Positions 23,024 to 32,800 of a stretch of DNA of 64,000 bases are shown in pieces. The notes below the pieces were generated by a model. It was not told where the DNA came from. It saw only the letters and a list, made by a program, of their open reading frames with translations, and made no database searches. This DNA is from Gibbula magus (lineage: Eukaryota > Mollusca > Gastropoda > Trochida > Trochidae), in NCBI GenBank assembly GCA_936450465.1, contig OW388293.1, positions 53,161,201-53,225,200 of the forward strand. The letters are read 5' to 3'. Positions within the stretch are counted from its first letter, which is position 1, and every line of letters starts with the position of its first letter. The position numbers were made by a program, and so were the translations under genes.

Positions 23024-24040
23024 GGTAAACAAGGTTGTGTACTTAGTCCTATTTTGTTTTCACTCTTCACAAGTGAATTGTCAGATGAGCCATCAAAACA
23101 TGGTAAATATAGCATTTAACTATTTCCTGATATATTAGACATTTTACTTCTCATGTTTGCAGATGATGTTGTACTTGTATCAGATACTGTCCCTGGATTA
23201 CAAAACCAAATAAACATATTACATGATTTCACAGAACACTGGATTAATTGTGAACCTTGATAAAACTAAAATAGTGGTGTTTCGAAGGGTGGGAGTTTAG
23301 CTAAACATAAACAATGGTTTTTAAATGGCAACAAAATTACATTGGTAAACAGTTTCAAATACCTTGGTATAGTTTTTCAGCGACTCATAAATGGGAGGAT
23401 GTATTTCCGATTTAGGAATGAGTGGTAAACGTGCATTAATAGAAGTCATTATCAATCTTAGTAAAGTCGGAATGGTAAATTGTGTTGTTTTCTTTAACAC
23501 GCAAATACAACCTATTTTATCACATTGGGCGGAAATATGGGGTATGGGTACATTTGATAAGATAGAAAAAGTTGATTTGATAGCTTGTAAAAGATTCTTA
23601 AATGTATGCCAACAAACACCAAATGCCATTGTATATGGTGAATGCGGGAGATATCCCTTGTATATTACGCAATGTGTAAAACATTAAGATATTGACTTCG
23701 AGTTTTTAAAATGCATGACAGTCGAATTCCACTTATGATGCTATTGATATGTTCTTTCAATCTTGGACATGTACTCTGACCAATAGCTCTAGAGATTGTA
23801 TTTATCGGCAATATAAAAACAGTTTAGCTCCTAAAAAATATTGAACTTGTATAATGATAAACGATTAAGAAACATGATTGTTTAGTTCAGATATGGTTTA
23901 TTAAGACTGAAATACAACGAAGGGAGATGGTTAGGAATGGATAAAGCACAGCGTTTATATCCATTGTGTAACCGAGGTGTAGAAGACGAGTATCATTTCT
24001 TACTTATATGTATATTATATTTGCAGAAGCCTAAGGTCTT
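23024..24040 (+). pseudogene. Decayed LINE: reverse transcriptase palm to C-terminal Cys motif
   Basis: In shifting frames the plus strand reads KQGCVLSPILFSLF (RT motif B region, 23,026-23,073), an in-frame stop, LLMFADDVVLVSDT (the catalytic F/YADD motif, about 23,150), INILHDFTEHW, a frameshift to LIVNLDKTKIVVFRR, another to NGNKITLVNSFKYLGIVF, and another to ISDLGMSGKRALIEVI ... ILSHWAEIWG ... ERYPL-like GECGRYPL (23,391-23,687). Near 23,900-24,030 come LKYNEGRWLGMDKAQRLYPL and CNRGVEDEYHFLLIC, the terminal Cys/His motif. Several stops and frameshifts make it inactive. Upstream fingers and endonuclease are missing, consistent with 5' truncation. Clade unresolved. Confidence 0.85.
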
Positions 24041-24608
24041 CAATTAACTACCCGACGAAGGAGACGTGACGTTATAGTCGCTTGCGGTTTCACGGATGAT
24101 TCGAACCCGTCTACATTAGTCTACATCTAATGATTATCATACTGATGCATAGTCGTGTTTTATTATATAACAATTCAGTGAAATAATGAAAATCAACGAA
24201 TCATTCCTTATGTATAGCATGTTAAGGATGTTTGCGTACTTAGGCTACCTAAATTTAACACTGACTATTGGAGGTGGCTGCATGAGAACGATATTCTTCT
24301 TTATTTTTTTTAAAACACTTTAAAATTAGTGCGGTTGTATTGTCACATCGTGTTTGTGATATTATTTGGCAAAATTATATGTCCTCGTTGGAAAGAAAGA
24401 CATGTAAACGTTTTAAAATGTTCGAGTCGATACGCTCATTTGGTCGCCATATTTGTTAAAATTTCAAGAAGAGATTCTAAAGTGACGTCACTTAGAAACG
24501 AAGTGATAATGGCCCGTCGTCAGCGTTGAGAGGGCAGTTATCATTTGCAGTGGCCCGCTCATTTCTGATAACAAGAGGGCGGTTTCATGATAATTCCATC
24601 CATTTTAG

Positions 24609-24609
<1 letters not shown>
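24041..24609. other. Unassigned; TGACGTCA with small inverted repeats at the right
   Basis: TGACGTCA at 24,483-24,490 is followed by TGATAATGGCCC, GGGCAGTTATCA and CTGATAACAAGAGGGC, short alternating inverse copies, so this is perhaps another decayed foldback element (24,480-24,600). A GATTCGAACCCGT (24,092-24,104) resembles an inverse pol III B box but no tRNA fold surrounds it. Confidence 0.4.

Positions 24610-24661
<52 letters not shown>
24610..24661. repeat. (TA)n microsatellite, about 26 units
   Basis: Uninterrupted TA dinucleotides. Confidence 0.97.
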
Positions 24662-24663
<2 letters not shown>

Positions 24664-25026
24664 ACGTTTCATATTTTACTTGAAACCATGATACGTAGTT
24701 AATGTTTTACAGGTCATAACCCATTTATCAGACAACCCTATAATCAGACGACCTTGTTGTCAGACAGAAGAGTAGGGGAAAGTCCGAGCGCTCACTCAAT
24801 GTGATAATGGACCATTCCTAATCAACCGTATTGGCCTATGTTTTACTTGGAATGACCAGTTTGATGGTAGATTAGTATTGTGAGTAAACCAATTTGACAC
24901 TAAGTCAATTCTCATCTCAGGATGTTTTTACTTTACGGTGTAGATATAGTGGTAAATGAAAGTCAATATTTGTCTATATAAATCCATAGTATGTAACCAG
25001 TTTTTTTCAACGGCTACTACTATAAT
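24662..25026. other. No feature seen
   Basis: Nothing supported before the second LINE 3' end. Confidence 0.45.
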
Positions 25027-25390
25027 ATGTTTAAACAATCCCCAAATCTAGAAAAATACATATTACAATTTCCATTAAATGTTCACATTTGGTTTACCAG
25101 AATAGGAACTTGTAATCATAGACTTCCTATTGGAATTGGAAGATGGCATAATGTCAACAAAGAAGATAGATTATGTACATTTTGTAATAATGCTCTTGGT
25201 GATGAGGCTCATCTTCTGTTGTTTTGTCCATATTTTAATAATATAAGAAGGTAATTTTTACCACTTTATTATGGTCAATACTTTATATTGTAATAACCCT
25301 TCTATAGATAAATTCATATATCTTATGTCCTGTAAGCATAACGCACTACTATGGAAAGTTTCTAACAATGTAAAACTTGTCTACGTATGC
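25027..25390 (+). pseudogene. Second LINE remnant: C-terminal domain
   Basis: The plus-strand frame includes WFTRIGTCNHRLPIGIGRW, then EDRLCTFCNNALGDEAHLLL and FCPYF, the conserved C-terminal C-x2-C...H...C motif of many LINE ORF2 proteins. After a stop near 25,255 a frame-shifted continuation reads FLPLYYGQYFIL and later SIDKFIYLMSC and LLWKVSNNVKLV, as in the family's last residues. RT is absent, so this is a short 5'-truncated, decayed copy. It differs in sequence from the relic at 23,024 and is a separate insertion. Confidence 0.75.
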
Positions 25391-25693
25391 TCCCATAATA
25401 ATATTGAACATTGTCATTATTTCTCTATGTCACGTTTGTGAACTTCATGAGAATAAACCATTCATTGTTGTAATGTGATGTAGTGTCATTCTTTCAAGGG
25501 AAGTGATTACACTTTACTAACTGACTTTTTAACAGTATTCACCTTCAACTCACAATCATGAAACTGTCAATTTCAACTTGTCCTTATGAACAAATACGGT
25601 CATTACATACGGTATTGGTTTATCTATAGCGAGAAGAAGTGTTTCATAAACAGTTTGAACTCAAATATTCTCAAATGTATTCACTGATCATAT
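25391..25693. other. No feature seen
   Basis: Flank between a LINE remnant and a TIR element. Confidence 0.45.
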
Positions 25694-25702
25694 GGTTGTA
25701 GG

Positions 25703-26848
25703 CATTCTCTTCCCACAGAGGTTACACATTTCCAATCCTAACCTCAGTTGTTTTACGCTTGTAAAAGTGACATTTGCCAATGACACGTCATAATGATAAA
25801 ATAAACGTAAGACAACGTTTTCTCGTTTAATGTGTTTTTTTCTCCAAATATGCTATTTGATTTTGAGAAAACTATTGATCATAAACATGCTTATAAACTA
25901 GATGAGCGTTTGCTGGACACCGCAAAAGCAGAACAGCCCCGAAACTTAGGGTCTCGCCTTTCCCTTTTCCACCAAGTTTATAAGAAAGAAGCTATGTATA
26001 TGAGGTGTTAATACCTTCTTGGGAAAAGGTTATTTGGTGATTTCAGAATTGGTGACCTTTGACCATATTTCGTGACCTTGACCTTTAAAATTCAAGGTCA
26101 CACAATCAGTGATCACTTTTCATTGTGTATAACAATCATGTAAGGATTCAAAGTGTAAATAGTTGAAATAAGACATTTTCGCGAAAGCATGTTTACGTCG
26201 TGCCCTCGCTGTGACCTTGACCTTTGACGGATGTCAGCGAAAACCTTTTCAAATCTTGGCCTTTCTCCATAGTTGATATACACCAAATAAGAGCCTGATA
26301 GCACAAATATTTTACAAGTTATCGTGTTAACAAGTGTTTTTTTAGGGATTTCAGAACTCGTGACCTTTACCTTTGACCTTGAATATGAACATGTCAAAAA
26401 TATTCCCCAGGGGCATAAGTACGAAGTTCTGTATATGAGTTCTCCAAACTTTCTAGGAAAAAAGTTATAGCCAATACAAAACGCGGCGGCTGCGGCGGAA
26501 ACTGCGCAAAAACTGATAGCAGTAACGACTAAGTCGGGACTGCTAATAAAGAAGACCAAATCAGAGACAAATACTAAAAATAGTTCATTTGTGTTATTTA
26601 CATCAGACACATTTGAAGGAGATATGCTAATGAGCAAGACCCTTAAGAGTAAAATCCCTCGATCTTTGAAGTTACTCGGTCGACCTGGCCACTGAAAGTT
26701 TAGTTTACATTGGTTACGAAGCACGGATACAGTACGATATTCCGCTTTCTCCACCAGGGAACTTTGCTTATGCTCTCGATTTCAAGCGATATAGAACAGA
26801 GGTTAGATTCGGAAATCTGAAGGGAGTAACCTCTGTGGGAAGAGAATG
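25703..26848. mobile_element. 1,146-bp TIR element with perfect 9-bp target duplication
   Basis: The first 23 bases (CATTCTCTTCCCACAGAGGT and three more) are exactly repeated inverted at the right end, with weaker similarity further in (CTAACCTC). The element is bracketed by GGTTGTAGG at 25,694-25,702 and 26,849-26,857. Nine-base duplications are typical of Mutator-like elements (8-11 bp); that assignment is inference, and the TIR is short for the group. The interior has repeated GTGACCTTGACCTTTGA-type motifs (about 26,047, 26,078, 26,210, 26,355), so it may be a non-autonomous element that has captured or grown a satellite-like core. Confidence 0.8.
26113..26754 (-). other. 213-codon open frame inside the TIR element (doubtful gene)
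   Basis: The longest non-repeat frame in the window with both ends visible, starting ATG and lying wholly inside the 25,703-26,848 element. It contains a hydrophobic middle (ISFCAVSAAAAAFCIGYNFF) but no transposase motif, zinc finger or other domain I recognise. Part of it reads through the GTGACCTTGACC-type repeats, which argues for a chance frame. Recorded because length in AT-rich DNA is unusual. Confidence 0.15.
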
Positions 26849-26859
26849 GGTTGTAGGCT

Positions 26860-27448
26860 TTTTCTCAGTTATCGTTATCGTTTATCGTTAGTAAATGTGT
26901 ACATTTGATGAATTTTTAAAGTTAAATGCCAAACATTCTGGTCTAAACACATTTTGAAAAAGCGATGTTAACACCCCAATTGTACTTGAACAGGCATAAA
27001 AATAGAAGTGTTATAATCTGATATATGACATTGCGGTTACATCTCTACAACTCTTGTCCCTATAAAAACCTGTAAAATCGACATTCTCTGGCAGCAGTAG
27101 TTTGTTTTCATACCGGTGAAAGTGTATTGACGTTTCTTTTGCGGTTGAGTGTAACACTGCGTACTTGGTACTGTACTTAAAACTGCCAGAAATCGAATCT
27201 AATCTTTGTCATCATTGTCTAATAAGTGGGGTAAGAGTTGGACTGTGTGAAATATAGAAGTTGATCATCCATTAATATTCTTCTCCTCTCTATTTGAAAG
27301 AGCTACTACGTATTTCTTAGAACTCTGAGATAAACTTACATTGTTTTTGGCGTCTGTACCTGGTATTTACCGTTACCCATGGACCTAAGTCTCCATATAA
27401 CTAGTTTAATTGGCTATGCAACTAACTACTTGAACATCATAGAAGGAA
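26860..27448. other. No gene seen
   Basis: Contains a short TTATCGTTATCG simple run at about 26,873; otherwise nothing. Confidence 0.45.
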
Positions 27449-27465
27449 TAATAATAATAATAATA

Positions 27466-27511
27466 ACTAGGATTGACGCGTCAATACTTAGGTCTTCAAG
27501 ACTTCTGCTTG
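27466..27511 (+). repeat. Junction module 1
   Basis: AACTAGG followed by the 14-bp perfect palindrome ATTGACGCGTCAAT (27,472-27,485), then ACTTAGGTCTTCAAGACTTC and TGCTTGACCT, which can form a second hairpin (AGGTC...GACCT). Confidence 0.7.
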
Positions 27512-28399
27512 ACCTAGAACTCCATGTTGGACTTAGGGTTATTCGTCTGTTTCTCCGCTTTAAAATGAGCTATCAAACATGTCTCTATCTTCAGTAGTTT
27601 TTTTACAAAAATTCTCCAAAGAAGGTACCCCTCTGAAAACGGAAAAATCACATATTAATGGACCCCTACATTACATTTCTCACGATTAAGACAAAATGGT
27701 TAATATTTCCATACTAAGGTGCAACATAGAAAATGTTGTGCTTTAATTTCCACTTAAGAAGATGTAATCATCAGTTAGATTGCATACATAATAAATGCGT
27801 TATGCTGTTCTGAATATTCAAGAAAATACTCAAAAATGCTTAAATTAGGACCCCTAGACATCGCCTGCGATCTTTGAGGCTTAACTATCAACTTTTTGAT
27901 GAAAGCGGTCAACATAAAAGTTGTTCTTCTTGAAATTGTGCATACGTAGGTGTATGTAAAACGTCAATAGCAGAAGAAGTAAAGCAGTTATGAACCTTTC
28001 AACTTTGTTGAAAATGACGATTTTTTAAAAATGACAAACTTCTATGACTTGTCACAAGAAAACCAGGACAGATTTGAGCTTGAAAAATATTGTCCTTAAT
28101 AAATGAAGTTTCTACATCACCGTGATCTATTTAAAGTCTTCCTAGCTTCAGTGGTTCATTATCAATAATTCCCCAAAGGATGAACACCTCAAAAAGTCTC
28201 AAAATCAAAATATTTCGCTGTTTTGGGAATACGCTCAAATTATGCCCAAACTATTAACTTTTATATGATATTGATCTGTTATGGAATTGTTAAACCAGTT
28301 ATTGGTAAGAGAGGGTAATAAGTACATTTGATATAACTTCATCTGTTATAGAGTAATGTCCCTTTAAAGTCAAAGGCCGAAAATCCCCTTTTCAAAAAG

Positions 28400-30110
28400 T
28401 TCAATTTTCAAATTGCTGTGCCTCTGAAACTGTTTGAGATAGAACTGAGGTTGATAGATTCATATAAACAGCAGTCCTTTAGCTTCAGAATGAGCTACAA
28501 TATGTGTCTGTATGTATTGCCGTTATTTAGAAGAAGATTTTTGAAGACGCGTACCCTCAAAACCGCGAAAGTTCACCAAATTTTCAGTTTTTTCGAAATA
28601 GCAAAAAATCTATTATTACGGCCGAAATCCGCACTAGTCCTAGTGGATGGGGAATGTTGTTGCCCACATTTTGGTGAAAGTTTTATGAAAATAACTTAGT
28701 AAGTTTTCGAGCTATTAAGGTTTGAAGTTTCAACTTCCAGGGGAGATAACTCACGACAGAAGTCGAAAATCGAAAATCGGGCTTCGAGGTGCACAACTTC
28801 AGGTCACAGGCTATCATCTCTGAAAATTTCGTGAAATTCGCTCCAGCCGTTAAGTCTGGACGCGATCCACAAAAAGGTACAAATAATAATAATAATAACT
28901 AGGATTGACGCGTCAATACTTAGGTCTTCAAGACTTCTGCTTGACCTTGAACTCCATGTTTGACTCTCGGTTAGTCACCAGTTTCTCTGCTTTAAAATGA
29001 GCTATCAAACATGTCTCTATCTTCAATAGTTATTTTACAAAAAATCTCCAAAGACAATAACCCTTTGAAACCTTCACCCATTAATGGACCCCTACATGAT
29101 GTAAAAGTTACATTTTTAAAATTCTGTAACATGGACAAGTTTTGATCTAGAGATGAGGTTGATAGATTCATATAAAGAACAGTCTGTCAGCTACCAAATG
29201 AGCTAATGTATGAGTCTCTATGTATTGCCAATCTCGAGAAGAAGATGTTTGAAGAAATGTACCCTCAAAACCCGAAAAGTCGAGAAATTTACAGTTTTTC
29301 TAAAATAGCGAAAAATCTATTATTACGGCCGAAATACGCTATGACATCATTCGATGAAACAAGTTGTCGCCTACATTTTGGTGGTAGTTTTGTGCAATTA
29401 TCTTGATAAGTTTTCGAGATATTGCAATGTAAGTTTTTTCACGTTTTGAGTTACCTCCCCTTTTAAAGGCCGAAAATTAAAAATCGGATTTCGTACGCCA
29501 CAAGCTTACACCTAGGCCCATTACTTCTACCAATTTCATTGATGTAGGTGAAGTCAATTTTTTTGTAAACGAGACACAAACAGAGTTAGGTCGCTGCAAA
29601 TTCATTGTCCAGAAATCTGCATTTTCAAAAAGGTCATTTTTCAAAATGCTGTAACCAGAAAACGGTTTGATCTAGAGCCGAGGTTGATAGATTCATATAA
29701 ACAGCAGTATTTCAGCTTTCAAATGAGCTATTGTATGAGTTTCTATGTATTGCCGATCTGGAGAAGAAGATTGTTGAAGACGTGAACCCTCAAACTGCAA
29801 AAAATTCAAAAAAATGCAGTTTTTTCAAAATAGCAAAAAATCTATTGTTACGGCCGAAATCCGCTATGACATCATTCGATGCAACAAGTTATCGCCGACA
29901 TGTTGGTGCAATTTTTTTGTAAATAAGTTAATAAGTTTTCGAGATATTGCAATTTGAATTTTTTTCAGGTTTTGAGTTACCGCCCCTTTTAGAGGCCGAA
30001 AATCAAAAATCGGGCTCCGTATGGCACGAGTTTACACCTATGCCCATCAATTGTGCCAGTTTCATTGATATTGGTGGAGCCAATTTTGCTGTACACGCGA
30101 CACAAAAAAA
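28400..30110 (+). repeat. Three direct units of ~480-700 bp
   Basis: Units start near 28,400, 29,108 and 29,633. Shared order: GAGGTTGATAGATTCATATA, ATGAGCTA, CTATGTATTGCC, GAGAAGAAGAT, ATAGC.AAAAATCTATT.TTACG, AAGTTTTCGAG.TATT, GAGTTACC.CCCC and AGGCCGAAAAT. In all three, the same frame reads IAKNLLLRPK (residues in frames at 28,418, 29,206 and 29,731), but the nucleotides there are equally conserved, so coding is not shown. Confidence 0.75.
28898..28943 (+). repeat. Junction module 2
   Basis: Same as module 1: AACTAGG, ATTGACGCGTCAAT (28,904-28,917), ACTTAGGTCTTCAAGACTTC, TGCTTGACCT. Preceded by ACAAATAATAATAATAAT. Confidence 0.7.
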
Positions 30111-30153
30111 GTACAAATAATAATAAGGAAAAAAAAATCAGGATAAAAACAAT

Positions 30154-30229
30154 AGGTCTTCAGACTTTCGTCTTGAAGACCTAACTAGGACTGCCGCGGC
30201 AGTACTTAGGTCTTCAGACTTCTGCTTGA
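30154..30229 (+). repeat. Junction module 3 with extra hairpin
   Basis: A hairpin AGGTCTTCAGAC-TTTC-GTCTTGAAGACCT (30,154-30,182) precedes AACTAGG and the palindrome ACTGCCGCGGCAGT (30,190-30,203), followed by ACTTAGGTCTTCAGACTTCT and GCTTGACCT. Confidence 0.7.
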
Positions 30230-30404
30230 CCTTCACCTCCATGTTTGATCGAAGAATGTCACTTATACTATTCTGTCAAAACTACTAATGTTACATGTAT
30301 CCCCCCTCATACCAGCAAAACTTTGAAAATTCCCAACTTATATATTAATCAAAATATCAAGAAAACCACGTGACCTTCATATTTGCCATGATTTACTTTT
30401 TGTT

Positions 30405-31600
30405 TTTATTTGTACTGTGCATCTTAAAAAAAATTAAGTCTCTAGGTTGATATTTAAAATTTGCCCTTTCCAACGAATTTATCAGCTTTATGTTTTTATA
30501 GAACCGGTATACTGTCAATCTTTTACAACAAGTTGGTAATCTGTAAGTGGAATTAAAAAAATAATACTATACAATAAGACAGTCTCTAATTTTACCCTTG
30601 TTTAAAATAAAAAATTTGTTTTAAAATCTTTCACCGATGCCTGCAGTGTCCTAAGAAGAAATTACAATTTCCGCAAGCTCCTGCCAAGGTGCATGCAGCC
30701 ATAAGCAGACCAAGCGTCAAAAGGAAGGAAATGTTGAATTTTAAATATTTGTAAACTACTACGAATACATCAGCATTATTTATTTGCATGAAATACTATT
30801 GTGATTCTTTTAAAACAAGTTGCATGTCTTTAAGTAGATATTTAGAAACAATACGATGACAATTACACTAAAAAGATAAGATGCCAGGTTCCCGCAACCT
30901 CTTGCCAATGAGCATGCTGCCAAAGGCATGGCCTCGAAGTGAAATGATGATAATACATTAAAATAAAGAAATTATAAATAGTGGCTGAACCATATGAGCA
31001 ACGAATTCGCTCTGATTTACAATTTTGATCACAGCGATATTAGCTATCTTTAAATTAAATTACAAGTCTTTTGTTCTTTTTTGAAAATTGAAATTCGGTT
31101 GAAGAGAGGACTCTTCCACAAGCTCCTGCCAAGGTGCATGCTGCCATAAGCAAACCAGGCGTAAAAATGAAGGAAATATTGAATTTTAATTATTTGTGAA
31201 CTACAACGAACATATCAGCTTTATTTATTTGCAATGAACTTCATTTTGATTCCTTTAAAACAAGTTGCAAGTCTGAAAGTAGATATTTAGAAATAATACA
31301 ATGACAATAACACTCATGAGATGAGATGCCAGTTTCCCGCAACCTCTTGCCAAGGAGCATCCAAAGGCAGGGCTTCCAAGTTAACCGATGAAAAAACATT
31401 ATAAAACAGAAAATGTAAATGGCGGCTAAACCATGTGAGCTACGAAGTCGTCATGATTTACAATTTTGGTCACAACGATATAACCTATCGTTTAAATGGA
31501 GTTGCAAGTCTCTAGGTCTATTTTGAAATTTTTGCCCATGTTAAAATTTAAATTTTGAAAAATGTAATTTATTCAAAATTCCTACAGACCGGAAATGACT
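30405..31600 (+). repeat. ~445-bp direct repeat, two good units and degenerate flanks
   Basis: AAGCTCCTGCCAAGGTGCAT occurs at 30,675 and 31,120, and CCCGCAACCTCTTGCCAA, TTAAAACAAGTTGCA and AGTAGATATTTAGAAA recur at the same spacing. ATGATTTAC-TTTTG motifs near 30,389, 31,454 and 31,968 show that neighbouring segments are related at lower identity. Confidence 0.7.
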
Positions 31601-31689
31601 GTTCGCACGCCATTTTATTATTGATTCTTGTACACGACATATGTATCTTACTTCCCTGAAAAAATCATAACGTTCCCGTCCTAGGTCTT

Positions 31690-32228
31690 TTAGTTATATG
31701 CCCTTGAAGTTGGCCATTTTTCACTTTTTTCCGATTTCAGACAAATTTGAAAGCTCACTGTGGAAAAAGTATAAAGATTTCGCAAATTCTGATTCGTATC
31801 GTTTTGAGTACAATGCATCAGCTACTTTGTGTGAAAGTTTCAGATCTGTAGTGCCAGAATGTTCAGAGGAGAAGATTTTTTAAGATGGGTGAGGTCAAAA
31901 ACGCTGAAAATTCACTAAAAACGAAATGACGTCTAAGTCATTTGACCCACGACTTCGTCATGATTTACTTTTTTGTTCACAATCTTATTGCGCATCTTTG
32001 AGAAAAAGTTTTAAGTCTCTAGATGCATTTTGAAAAAATTTCCCATGTTAAAATTCGAATTTTCGAAGGGCCGTAACTCAGAAACCGGAACCGGAAGTCG
32101 GGATTTTTTTTCATCTGTATCAATTTCAGCCCAGAGGCTAACATCCCTGTTAATTTCATGAAAATCGGGTCACCCGTTTTTTCAGTACAGCTGTCACAAA
32201 AATCTCGGAAATAATAATAATAATAACT
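31690..32228 (+). repeat. Tail-bearing unit before junction module 4
   Basis: Ends TTTCATGAAAATCGGGTCAC, CACAAAAATC and (AAT)n. The end is parallel to 28,800-28,895 (TTTCGTGAAATTCGCTCCAG, CACAAAAAGG, AAT run), so the two are related 3' ends. The 61-codon frame at 31,698 has no recognisable domain. Confidence 0.6.
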
Positions 32229-32270
32229 AGGACTGCCATGGCAGTACTGACGGTCTTCAGACTGGTATAC
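32226..32270 (+). repeat. Junction module 4
   Basis: AACTAGG, palindrome ACTGCCATGGCAGT (32,232-32,245), then ACTGACGGTCTTCAGACTGG; the downstream part differs from modules 1-3. Confidence 0.65.
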
Positions 32271-32282
32271 TAGCCCCAGAGC

Positions 32283-32332
32283 AATCTAATATCTAATATA
32301 TCTAATATATCTAATATATATATGTATATATA
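32283..32332. repeat. TA-rich microsatellite (ATATCTAAT)n
   Basis: Three to four ATATCTAAT units merging into TATATATGTATATATATG. Confidence 0.9.
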
Positions 32333-32600
32333 TGGGGGTATTTCATTAACAATAACAGCAACTTTGAAATAGTTCAAAGACAAGTCATTTGATCTGAAGT
32401 ATTATAGAGATCATTAAGGAATGATTAGTAGGGATTACAGCTATGTTAACAAAATTTCAGCTATGAAACATATGAATGTTGCCATCCAAAAGAAAGTAGT
32501 CAGATCAGTAAAGGGAGGGACAGGAATAAATATATAGCATTTGAAAAACAGCAGAATTTGGAACTACCCAAGTTTTGTCTGGACTCTACCCTTCGACCTG
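32333..32600. other. Apparently unique sequence left of the gap
   Basis: No match to the satellite or to other repeats in the window; no gene. Confidence 0.5.
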
Positions 32601-32800
32601 NNNNNNNNNNNNNNNNNNNNNNNNNNNNNNNNNNNNNNNNNNNNNNNNNNNNNNNNNNNNNNNNNNNNNNNNNNNNNNNNNNNNNNNNNNNNNNNNNNNN
32701 NNNNNNNNNNNNNNNNNNNNNNNNNNNNNNNNNNNNNNNNNNNNNNNNNNNNNNNNNNNNNNNNNNNNNNNNNNNNNNNNNNNNNNNNNNNNNNNNNNNN
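32601..32800. other. Assembly gap, 200 N
   Basis: Exactly 200 N, a common scaffold placeholder; true size unknown. It hides the left boundary of the satellite array, and joining of the two sides is not proven by the sequence. Confidence 0.99.

Larger units (their letters stand above)
27449..32250 (+). repeat. Compound repeat region of diverged direct units ending in (AAT)n and a palindromic junction
   Basis: About 4.8 kb made of related, diverged direct repeats. Two families occur: units of about 500-700 bp with GTTGATAGATTCATATAAA and TTACGGCCGAAAT.CGC (28,400-30,110) and units of about 445 bp with AAGCTCCTGCCAAGGTGCAT (30,675-31,600). Several units end TTTC(A/G)TGAAA.TCG, CACAAAAA, then (AAT)n and AACTAGGA. 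The A/AAT-rich 3' tails suggest retroposed ends, but no reverse transcriptase is present. Confidence 0.7.

Noticed and set aside
24090..24106. Second B-box-like site GATTCGAACCCGT
   Set aside because: No A box or clover-leaf in the adjoining 80 bases on the minus strand.
24610..24661. TA run as a promoter or origin
   Set aside because: A plain dinucleotide microsatellite; nothing around it supports a regulatory role.
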